From Roseovarius salinarum (GTDB lineage Bacteria > Pseudomonadota > Alphaproteobacteria > Rhodobacterales > Rhodobacteraceae): a stretch of 64,000 nucleotides of DNA. The stretch lies in NCBI RefSeq assembly GCF_002834145.1, contig NZ_PHNT01000016.1, forward strand, positions 30,634-94,633, given 5' to 3'. The notes beneath the pieces are model-generated. The model did no database searches, had not been told where the DNA came from, and saw nothing but the letters and a program-made list of their open reading frames with translations. Shown here in pieces: positions 52,628 through 59,507 of this stretch. A program made the position numbers and the translations under genes. Each line of letters starts with the position of its first letter. Position 1 is the stretch's first letter.

Positions 52628-54343
52628 ATGCCATATCGCGCACCGGTGAAAGACTACCAGTTCCTATTCGACAACGTGATCGGCCTTGACGCGGTGCAGC
52701 AGACCGAACGCTTCGCCGAAGCCACGCCCGAGACCGCGGCGGCGATCCTGACCGAGGCGGGACGGATGTGTGAACAGGTGCTTGCCCCGCTGCAGCGCGA
52801 GGGCGACCTGCACCCGGCACACCTTGAAAACGGCGTGGTCCGCACGAGCCCCGGTTTCGCGGAAGGCTATCGCGCGATCGCCGACGGCGGCTGGGTCGCG
52901 ATCAGCGCCGACCCGGAGCACGGCGGCATGGGGCTGCCGATGACGCTGACCACCGCAGTCAACGAGATGATGGCATCGGCCTGCCTGAGCCTGCAGGTGT
53001 GCCCGCTGATGACACAGGGCCAGATCGAGGCGCTGGAAAACCACGCCGACGAGGACATCAAGGCGATTTACCTGCCCAAGCTGGTCAGTGGCGCGTGGAG
53101 CGGCACGATGAACCTGACCGAGCCGCAGGCGGGCAGCGACGTCGGTGCGCTCAAGACGCAAGCCGAGCCCAACGGCGACGGCACATACGCGGTCACGGGC
53201 CAGAAGATCTACATCAGCTGGGGCGACAACGATTTCGCCGAAAACGTCTGCCACCTGGTCCTGGCGCGGCTGCCCGACGGAAAGCCGGGCACGAAGGGCA
53301 CCAGCCTTTTCCTCGTGCCCAAGTACATCCCCGACCCGGACGGGGCGCCCGGCCAGCCCAACGACCTCAAGGTCGTCAGCCTGGAACACAAGATGGGCCT
53401 GCACGGCAGCCCGACCGCGGTGATGCAATACGATGGCGCAACCGGCTGGCTGATCGGCGCGCCACACGACGGCATGCGCGCGATGTTCACCATGATGAAC
53501 AACGCCCGTCTCGGGGTCGGCGGACAGGGCATCGGCGCGGCCGAGGGGGCCTATCAGCATGCCCTCGGATATGCGCTGGAACGCCGCCAGGGGCGCGTGC
53601 CGATCGAGGATGGCACGGGCACGATCGCAGACCACGCCGACGTGCGGCGGATGTTGCTGACGATGCAGGCCGAGGTCTTTGCCGCGCGTGCCATCGCATT
53701 GGCCTGTGCGGCGGCCATCGACATGGAAACCGCGACGCGCGCGCAGGACTGGACGGCGCGGGCGGCGTTGCTGACGCCGATCGCCAAGGCCTGGGGGACC
53801 GAAACCGGCATCGCGGTCAGCGACATCGGTATCCAGGTGCACGGCGGCATGGGCTACATCGAGGAAACCGGTGCGGCCCAGTATCTGCGGGATGTGCGCG
53901 TCACCACGATCTACGAGGGCACCACGGGCATCCAGGCGATGGACCTCGTGGGCCGCAAGCTGGCGGATGCTGGCGAGGCGGCTTTTTCCCTGATCGACGA
54001 GATCGAGGCCGATGCCGAGGTGGCGCGCGGAGGCTTGCCGGAGTTGGCGGAACCCGTCTGGCAGGCCTGCGAAAGCCTGCGCGAGGCCATCGACTGGATG
54101 GTGGCGCATGACCCGAATGACCGGTTCGCCGGCGCGGTGCCCTTCCTGCGCGCCTTTGCCCGCGTGCTCGGTGGGCATTTCCACCTGACGGCGGCCCGCG
54201 CCGAAGGTGGAAACGGGCCGCGCACGGCACTTGCCCGGTTCTACATCACGCGGTTGCTGCCGGAACACGCGGCGCACATCGCCCACGCCACGGCCGGGGC
54301 GGATGACCTATACGCGGTCGGCGCGGAGGACCTCGGCGCATGA
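52628..54343 (+). CDS. Acyl-CoA dehydrogenase (C-terminal extended type)
   Basis: FAD-dependent acyl-CoA dehydrogenase of 571 residues with an extra C-terminal domain, as in many alphaproteobacterial fatty-acid oxidation enzymes. The active-region motif MNLTEPQAGSDVG is near 172, the flavin-binding GQKIYISWGDN near 206, and the catalytic Glu block GGMGYIEETGAAQYLRD is near 415, with a long helical extension after 450. The ATG at 52628 (MPYRAPVKDYQFLFD) is the standard family start. It overlaps the MBL hydrolase gene by 4 nt. Confidence 0.93.
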   Translation: MPYRAPVKDYQFLFDNVIGLDAVQQTERFAEATPETAAAILTEAGRMCEQVLAPLQREGDLHPAHLENGVVRTSPGFAEGYRAIADGGWVAISADPEHGGMGLPMTLTTAVNEMMASACLSLQVCPLMTQGQIEALENHADEDIKAIYLPKLVSGAWSGTMNLTEPQAGSDVGALKTQAEPNGDGTYAVTGQKIYISWGDNDFAENVCHLVLARLPDGKPGTKGTSLFLVPKYIPDPDGAPGQPNDLKVVSLEHKMGLHGSPTAVMQYDGATGWLIGAPHDGMRAMFTMMNNARLGVGGQGIGAAEGAYQHALGYALERRQGRVPIEDGTGTIADHADVRRMLLTMQAEVFAARAIALACAAAIDMETATRAQDWTARAALLTPIAKAWGTETGIAVSDIGIQVHGGMGYIEETGAAQYLRDVRVTTIYEGTTGIQAMDLVGRKLADAGEAAFSLIDEIEADAEVARGGLPELAEPVWQACESLREAIDWMVAHDPNDRFAGAVPFLRAFARVLGGHFHLTAARAEGGNGPRTALARFYITRLLPEHAAHIAHATAGADDLYAVGAEDLGA

Positions 54344-55398
54344 TGGACGGCCAGGTCAACGGCATCCGCCACCCCTGGCCGGAGCCGCCCGGCGAAGGCG
54401 AAGCGACCGAGGTGGCCGAGGGCGTGCTCTGGCTGCGGTTGCCGCTGCCGATGAAGCTCGACCATGTCAACGTCTTCGCGCTGGATGACGGCGCCGACGG
54501 CTGGACGATCGTGGACACCGGCCTGGCGTCGCGGCGCGGCCGCGCGATCTGGCAGGCCCTGATGGATGGTCCGCTTGCCGGCAAGCCGGTGTCGCGTGTC
54601 GTCGTGACCCATCATCATCCCGATCACGTCGGTCTGGCCGGCTGGTTCATGGAGCGGGGCGCGCGTCTGTGGATGCCGCGCACCGCGCTCCTGATGGCGC
54701 GCATGCTGACGCTGGACGTGCAGGAGACCTGGCCCGAGGAGACGCTGGCCTTCTACCGGGGTGCCGGGATGCGCGAAGACATCTACGAAGCGCGCAAGGC
54801 CGATCGGCCGTTCAATTTCGCGGATACGGTTCATCCCATCCCGCTGGGTTATCGCCGGATCACCCAGGGCGAAGTGGTGCGCATGGGCGGGCGCGACTGG
54901 ACCGTGCGCATGGGTGGCGGCCATGCCCCCGAACACGCGACCTTCTGGAGCGCCGATTGCAACCTCGTGCTGGGCGGCGACCAGTTGCTGCCCTCGATCA
55001 GCCCCAACATCGGCGTCTACCCCACCGAACCCGAGGCCGATCCCCTGTCCGACTGGCTGGCGGCCTGCGACCGCCTTGTGTCTCATGCCCGCGAGGATCA
55101 CCTCGTGCTGCCGGGTCACAAGCTGCCCTTCACCGGGTTGCCACTGCGCTTGCGGCAGCTTGCCGACAATCACCACGGGGCGCTTGCGCGGCTGGAGGCG
55201 CATCTTTCGGCACCACGCACGGCGGCCGAGTGCTTCATGCCGATCTTCAAGCGCGAGGTCGGCGATGGCGAATACGGTCTCGCGCTGGTCGAGGCGCTGG
55301 CGCACTGCCTGCACCTCTGGCACGCCGGCCGGGTCCGCCGGGGCCGGTCCGGCGATGCCTGGACGTGGCAGACCATCCGGTCCGGCAGCGGCGGCTGA
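54340..55398 (+). CDS. MBL-fold metallo-hydrolase
   Basis: Metallo-beta-lactamase-fold hydrolase of 352 residues. The metal motif THHHPDHVGLAGW is near residues 88-100; a GGHAPEHATFW block and the metal-binding Asp in LGGDQLLPS follow, and the C-terminal part contains a PGHKLPF block. It is coupled to the acyl-CoA dehydrogenase (ATGA overlap) and may act on acyl thioesters or related metabolites; that is inference from context. Confidence 0.9.
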   Translation: MMDGQVNGIRHPWPEPPGEGEATEVAEGVLWLRLPLPMKLDHVNVFALDDGADGWTIVDTGLASRRGRAIWQALMDGPLAGKPVSRVVVTHHHPDHVGLAGWFMERGARLWMPRTALLMARMLTLDVQETWPEETLAFYRGAGMREDIYEARKADRPFNFADTVHPIPLGYRRITQGEVVRMGGRDWTVRMGGGHAPEHATFWSADCNLVLGGDQLLPSISPNIGVYPTEPEADPLSDWLAACDRLVSHAREDHLVLPGHKLPFTGLPLRLRQLADNHHGALARLEAHLSAPRTAAECFMPIFKREVGDGEYGLALVEALAHCLHLWHAGRVRRGRSGDAWTWQTIRSGSGG

Positions 55399-55442
55399 GG
55401 CGGCGCCGGTATTGTTCGCGTTCATGGACCAGGGGCGCCGGC

Positions 55443-55459
55443 GCGGCCGTTTTGGCCGC
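55443..55459 (+). terminator. Hairpin after the MBL gene
   Basis: GCGGCC (55443-55448) pairs with GGCCGC (55454-55459) across a GTTTT loop, about 45 nt past the stop. Terminator role is uncertain because there is no trailing T-run. Confidence 0.35.
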
Positions 55460-55551
55460 ACACGCGGCAACGGTGTCCCAAAGGTGATGACAGCCGTGCC
55501 GAAATGCAGTATCTCGGCGATGAAACGTGACATTCGAGGGATCGCAACGAC

Positions 55552-55686
55552 ATGGCCGAACACGAGCATGGGAACATGGACATCGAAGAGCAGGAGAAGA
55601 CCTTCGAGGGCTTCGTGAAAGCGTCGGCCTGGGTGGCCGGGCTGTCCATCGCCGTTATCGTCTTCATCGGGTTGATCAACGGCTGA
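55552..55686 (+). CDS. aa3-type cytochrome c oxidase subunit IV
   Basis: Forty-four-residue protein: an acidic N-terminus MAEHEHGNMDIEEQE, then one hydrophobic helix ASAWVAGLSIAVIVFIGLI. This matches the very small subunit IV of alphaproteobacterial aa3 oxidases. The other oxidase genes are not in the window. The gene is too short for most gene callers but the family match is good. Confidence 0.88.
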   Translation: MAEHEHGNMDIEEQEKTFEGFVKASAWVAGLSIAVIVFIGLING

Positions 55687-55712
55687 CATCCAGTCCGGGG
55701 TTGGGGGACGGC

Positions 55713-56333
55713 ATGAAACGATCACTGCTTGCGCTCGGCGCGGCCATGCTTCTGGGCGCCTGCGCCGGTCAGTCGGTCTGGGCGCCCGACAACGAGGTGA
55801 CCAAGGCCGCCTACCGCCATGACGGGCCGCCGCGGCTCACGCTCTACACGATGATCAACAACAACACGGGGGCCGGTGCGCATTCCTCGTTGATGGTCAA
55901 CGCCTCGCAAAGGGTGGTCTTCGATCCGGCCGGATCGTTCAAGCACGAGACGCTGCCGGAACGTAACGACGTGGTCTACGGCATCACGCCCCAGGTGGCC
56001 GATGTCTACACGCGATTTCATGCGCGCGAGACCTATCACGTGAAGGTGCAGAAGCTCGACGTGCCGCCGGAGGTGGCGGAACAGGCGATGCAGGCGGTCA
56101 TGGCCTACGGTGCGGTCCCGCCGGCCCAGTGTTCGCTGAGCACCTCGCGCGTGCTGTCGGGGCTGCCCGGCTTCGGCGATATCCGCACGACCTGGTTTCC
56201 CAAGCAGTTGGCCGAACAGTTCGCGCAGGTGCCCGGCGTGACCGAAGAGGTGCTGTACGAATACGACAGCGACGACAACAGCAAGGTGCTCGAGGAATGG
56301 GATCCCGAGCGCGTGGCACGCGCCGACAGCTAG
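55713..56333 (+). CDS. Lipoprotein of unknown function, possible permuted papain fold
   Basis: Predicted outer- or inner-membrane lipoprotein of 206 residues. Signal peptide LLALGAAMLLGAC with a lipobox LGAC (Cys17) and mature start AGQSVWAPDNEVTKAAY. A His in GAHSSLMVN comes first and a Cys in PPAQCSLSTSRVL later, the order expected for circularly permuted NlpC/P60-like (YiiX/YaeF-type) enzymes; this is a pattern-based guess. It starts 26 nt after the oxidase subunit IV gene and is probably in the same transcript. Confidence 0.75.
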   Translation: MKRSLLALGAAMLLGACAGQSVWAPDNEVTKAAYRHDGPPRLTLYTMINNNTGAGAHSSLMVNASQRVVFDPAGSFKHETLPERNDVVYGITPQVADVYTRFHARETYHVKVQKLDVPPEVAEQAMQAVMAYGAVPPAQCSLSTSRVLSGLPGFGDIRTTWFPKQLAEQFAQVPGVTEEVLYEYDSDDNSKVLEEWDPERVARADS

Positions 56334-56352
56334 GTGGCGGCGCGCCAGCGCA

Positions 56353-56676
56353 TCAGCCCAGCAGGTAAAGTCCGGCGTATAGTGTCGCGGCCCCCAGCAG
56401 GATCGCGGCGACGACATTGCGGCTGAACAGTCCGGTTGCCAGCGTCACGGCAGCCGCAGCCAGTCGCGGCGGGTCGAGCTGCCCGCCCGTGGCCGAGGGC
56501 CAGACGACAAGGGGGGCGACAAGCCCCGGAAGCACGGCCACCGCGGTGTAGCGCAGGTGCCGCAGGATCCAGGGCGGCAGTTGGCGATCGCCGATCACGC
56601 CCGTGAAGACGAAGCGCAACCCGAAGGTGCCCAGCCCCAGCAGCACGATCACCGTCCAGACCGCCACCTCATTCAT
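56353..56676 (-). CDS. azlD: AzlD family branched-chain amino-acid exporter subunit
   Basis: Small inner-membrane protein of 107 residues with four hydrophobic helices; AzlD pairs with AzlC to export branched-chain or other amino acids. The segment LPPWILRHLRYTAVAVLPGLVAPL is characteristic. The ATG at 56676 overlaps the azlC stop by 4 nt (ATGA). Confidence 0.9.
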   Translation of the reverse strand: MNEVAVWTVIVLLGLGTFGLRFVFTGVIGDRQLPPWILRHLRYTAVAVLPGLVAPLVVWPSATGGQLDPPRLAAAAVTLATGLFSRNVVAAILLGAATLYAGLYLLG

Positions 56677-57386
56677 GGCAGCAGGCTTTCGGGATCGCGG
56701 CGTTCGATCTCGGCGCCGGTCATCATCCCTGCCAGAGCGGCCACCAGCAGGCCGAGGTTGTAGGGCAGGAACGCGAACACCAGCGCGGTGACGACCGAGA
56801 CGAAGGCGGCCGCCATGTGCGCGCGGGTGCGCAGCATCGGCCCGATCAGCGCGAGGAAGGTGATCGGTACCGCGAAATCCAGCGCGAGCCCGTCCGGGAT
56901 CGCGTTGCCCGCCAGCGCACCCACCAGCGTGAAGACATACCACAGCGGGCAGATCGGCGTGACCGTTCCGAAGAAATAGCCCAGCTTTTGCGCAACGGAC
57001 CAGTCCGGGTTCCGGTCGTAGGCCAGAACCGAACAGGCATAGGTCTGATCGACGGTGAAATAGGCCACCAGCGCGCGTTGCCACAGCGTGGCGGCGCCCA
57101 GGTGCGGCGTCAGCGATGCCGAATACATCGCCATGCGCAGGTTGACCGTGAGCGCCGACACCAGCGCGATCACCGTCGGGGCGTCGTTCTTGAGAAGTTC
57201 CACGGCGGTGAACTGTGCGGCGCCGGCGATGACCAGCACGGAAAACGCCATGGTCTCGACCACGTCGAGCCCGGCCTCGGTGGCGACCACCCCGAACAGC
57301 AGCGCGAAGGGACACACCACCAGCAGGAACGGCGCGCCGTCGCGCACGCCCTGCCAATAGGCGGATTTCGTGGTTTCTGTCGCCAA
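56673..57386 (-). CDS. azlC: AzlC family branched-chain amino-acid exporter subunit
   Basis: Inner-membrane protein of 237 residues with about seven helices, the larger partner of AzlD. Blocks seen: FALLFGVVATEAGL near 29, MAFSVLVIAGAAQFTAVELL and ALTVNLRMAMYSASL in the first half, and VDQTYACSVLAYD in the middle. It is divergent from fdhD with 54 bp between the two starts. Confidence 0.93.
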   Translation of the reverse strand: MATETTKSAYWQGVRDGAPFLLVVCPFALLFGVVATEAGLDVVETMAFSVLVIAGAAQFTAVELLKNDAPTVIALVSALTVNLRMAMYSASLTPHLGAATLWQRALVAYFTVDQTYACSVLAYDRNPDWSVAQKLGYFFGTVTPICPLWYVFTLVGALAGNAIPDGLALDFAVPITFLALIGPMLRTRAHMAAAFVSVVTALVFAFLPYNLGLLVAALAGMMTGAEIERRDPESLLP

Positions 57387-57440
57387 CGCTTGCCCCTAGA
57401 TTGACTCGCACGTAGCCCGCATAGTGCTTGCGCGAAGGAG

Positions 57441-58331
57441 ATGCAATTGACGGCAAAGGTGGACCCGGCCGACTATATCATCGCCCCCGACCCGGAAGGC
57501 GCGGGGCTGACCCGCACGGTCGAGGGCGTGGACCACGACGGCACCCCCGCCACCGCCGCGGTGGTGGAGGAACGGCCCCTGACGATCTTCCTGAACGGGC
57601 AGGAGATCGTCACGGCCATGACGATCGGGGATTATCCCGAGTACCTGGCGCTCGGGTTCCTGCGCAACCAGGGCATGCTGGCCGACACCGAGACGGTTGA
57701 GCGCGTGGACTACGACGCCGACCTCGACACCGTCATCGTGCGCACCGACGGGCAGACGCGCTACGAGGAGAAGCTGAAGAAGAAGACGCGCACCTCCGGC
57801 TGCGCGGTCGGTACCGTGTTCGGCGACATGATGGAGGGGCTGGAGGCGGTCGAGCTGCCGGAGGCGTCGGTGCGCACCTCGCACCTCTATACCCTGGCCT
57901 CCACGATCAATCGCACGCCGTCGCTCTACCTTGCGGCCGGTGCCATCCACGGTACCGTCCTGTGCCGCGGCGACCGGCCGCTGGTCTACATGGAGGACGT
58001 GGGCCGCCACAACGCGGTGGACAAGATCGCCGGCTGGATGTTCTCCGAGGGCGTCGCAGCCGGCGACAAGACGCTGTACACCACCGGGCGGCTGACCTCA
58101 GAGATGGTGATCAAGACCGCGCTCATGGGCATCCCGGTGCTCGCCTCGCGCTCCGGCTTCACCGCCTGGGGGGTCGAGATCGCGCGGCAGGTGAACCTCA
58201 CGCTGATCGGCCGGCTCAAGGGCAAGCGGTTCCTGTGCCTGTCGGGCGCGGACCGTGTTCACCGCGATGCCGACCCGGGAGCCGTGCCCGAGGAATCGGC
58301 CCGCCACCGCCGAAAGGGAGAGCGCGCATGA
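57441..58331 (+). CDS. fdhD: Formate dehydrogenase accessory sulfurtransferase FdhD
   Basis: Cytoplasmic protein of 296 residues that transfers sulfur from a cysteine desulfurase to molybdenum cofactor for formate dehydrogenases. The family motifs ERPLTIFLNGQEIVTAMTIG near residue 34 and the VGRHNAVDKIAGW block near 194 are clear. The usual CxxC sulfur-carrying pair is represented by a single Cys in TSGCAVGT near residue 119. The stop overlaps a 30-codon micro-ORF (ATGA), itself coupled to mobA, so the Moco operon fdhD-mobA-mobB-moeA is contiguous. Confidence 0.92.
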   Translation: MQLTAKVDPADYIIAPDPEGAGLTRTVEGVDHDGTPATAAVVEERPLTIFLNGQEIVTAMTIGDYPEYLALGFLRNQGMLADTETVERVDYDADLDTVIVRTDGQTRYEEKLKKKTRTSGCAVGTVFGDMMEGLEAVELPEASVRTSHLYTLASTINRTPSLYLAAGAIHGTVLCRGDRPLVYMEDVGRHNAVDKIAGWMFSEGVAAGDKTLYTTGRLTSEMVIKTALMGIPVLASRSGFTAWGVEIARQVNLTLIGRLKGKRFLCLSGADRVHRDADPGAVPEESARHRRKGERA

Positions 58332-58420
58332 CGCCGGCCGCCGGGCCAATTTTCTTCAAAGAAAATTGGCAAGAAAATTCGAATTTTCTTGCCGCACCCG
58401 GCGGGAAGGGCGCGGCATGA
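58328..58420 (+). CDS. Micro-ORF between fdhD and mobA, built on a palindromic repeat
   Basis: Thirty codons starting with the ATG inside the fdhD stop (ATGA) and ending in the ATG of mobA (ATGA), so both ends show stop-start coupling. The middle of the predicted peptide (IFFKENWQENSNFL) comes wholly from the AT-rich palindromic repeat at 58345-58393, while the flanks are Ala/Gly/Pro-rich and typical of the genome. It may be a real short leader, or simply a frame kept open so that ribosomes travel from fdhD to mobA. No homologue can be named. Confidence 0.35.
   Translation: MTPAAGPIFFKENWQENSNFLAAPGGKGAA
58345..58393. repeat. AT-rich double palindrome between fdhD and mobA
   Basis: Two interlocked perfect palindromic elements: arms 58345-58356/58359-58370 (2-nt centre) and 58368-58380/58381-58393 (26-bp exact palindrome). 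The 49 bases have 16 G/C (33 percent) in a coding region around 70 percent. The pattern looks like an inserted palindromic repeat element. It shares the AAGAAAATT core in both halves. Confidence 0.85.
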
Positions 58421-59019
58421 GCCAGCCGTTGGGTGTCATCCTCGCCGGGGGGCGGGCCACGCGCATGGGCGGTGGCGACAAGGCGCTGCTGACGCTGGGA
58501 GAGGGCTGTCTGCTCGACCAGGTGACCGCCCGCCTGTCGCCGCAGGTGGCGGGGCTGGCGCTCAATGCCAACGGCGATCCCGCGCGCTTCGCGCGTTTCG
58601 GGTTGCCGGTTCTGCCCGACAGCGTGGCGGGCTTTCCCGGGCCGCTGGCAGGTGTGCTGGCCGGTTTGGACTGGGCGGCCGGGCAGGGGGCCGAAACCGT
58701 GGTCAGTGTCGCCGGCGACACGCCGTTCTTTCCCTGCGACCTCGTCCCGCGGCTGTTGTGCGCGGCCGAGGGCATGGAGGCGCCGCTGGCGCTGGCGGCG
58801 ACCTCCGAGGGGCGCCACCCGACCTTCGGCCTCTGGCCGGTGGCGTTGCGCGATGATCTGCGCGCCGCGCTTGAAGGCGGCCTGCGCAAGGTCGTCGAGT
58901 GGACGGACGCCCACGGCGGCCGCACGGCCCTGTTCAATGAGGCGGGCGACCCGTTCTTCAACGTGAACACGCCCGAGGATCTGGCGCGCGCACGTGCGAT
59001 GGCCGGGGGCGGGCCATGA
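58417..59019 (+). CDS. mobA: Molybdenum cofactor guanylyltransferase MobA
   Basis: Attaches GMP from GTP to molybdopterin to form the bis-MGD-type cofactor; cytoplasmic, 200 residues. The nucleotidyltransferase motif LAGGRATRMGGGDKALL is at about 9-25; VAGDTPFFP and a late FFNVNTPEDL complete the family pattern. The ATG at 58417 overlaps the micro-ORF stop, and the end overlaps mobB (ATGA). Confidence 0.94.
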   Translation: MSQPLGVILAGGRATRMGGGDKALLTLGEGCLLDQVTARLSPQVAGLALNANGDPARFARFGLPVLPDSVAGFPGPLAGVLAGLDWAAGQGAETVVSVAGDTPFFPCDLVPRLLCAAEGMEAPLALAATSEGRHPTFGLWPVALRDDLRAALEGGLRKVVEWTDAHGGRTALFNEAGDPFFNVNTPEDLARARAMAGGGP

Positions 59020-59507
59020 GGCTTTATGGCATCGTCGGTTGGAAGAACAGCGGCAAGACCGGGCTGATGGAACGGCTGGTGACCGAGATGACGGGCCGCG
59101 GGCTGAGCGTTTCGACGCTCAAGCACGCGCACCACAGCTTCGACGTGGACCAGCCGGGCAAGGACAGTTACCGCCACCGCCATGCCGGCGCATCCGAGGT
59201 GCTTCTGGCCTCGGCCAACCGCTGGGTCCTGATGAACGAGTTGCGCGGCGCGCCGGAGCCCGCCCTGCCGGAGCTTCTGGATCGTCTGTCGCCGGTCGAC
59301 CTGGTGCTGGTCGAGGGCTACAAGCGGGATTCGCACCCCAAGGTCGAAGCGCACCGCGCCGCGACAGGAAAGGCGCTGATCGCGCCGGGCGACCCGAGCG
59401 TTCGTGCCGTGGCCAGCGATGCGCACCCGACTATCGACCGGCCCGTTTTCTGCCTCGACGACACGGCCGTGATCGCCGATTTCATCTTGCGCGAGGTGGG
59501 GCTGTGA
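59016..59507 (+). CDS. mobB: Molybdopterin-guanine dinucleotide biosynthesis protein MobB
   Basis: P-loop GTP-binding accessory protein of 163 residues that helps MobA. Walker A is in GWKNSGKTGLMERL near residues 8-21; KHAHHSFDVDQPGKDSYRHR and LVEGYKRD follow, as in the family. Both ends overlap neighbours (mobA, moeA fusion). Confidence 0.94.
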   Translation: MRLYGIVGWKNSGKTGLMERLVTEMTGRGLSVSTLKHAHHSFDVDQPGKDSYRHRHAGASEVLLASANRWVLMNELRGAPEPALPELLDRLSPVDLVLVEGYKRDSHPKVEAHRAATGKALIAPGDPSVRAVASDAHPTIDRPVFCLDDTAVIADFILREVGL

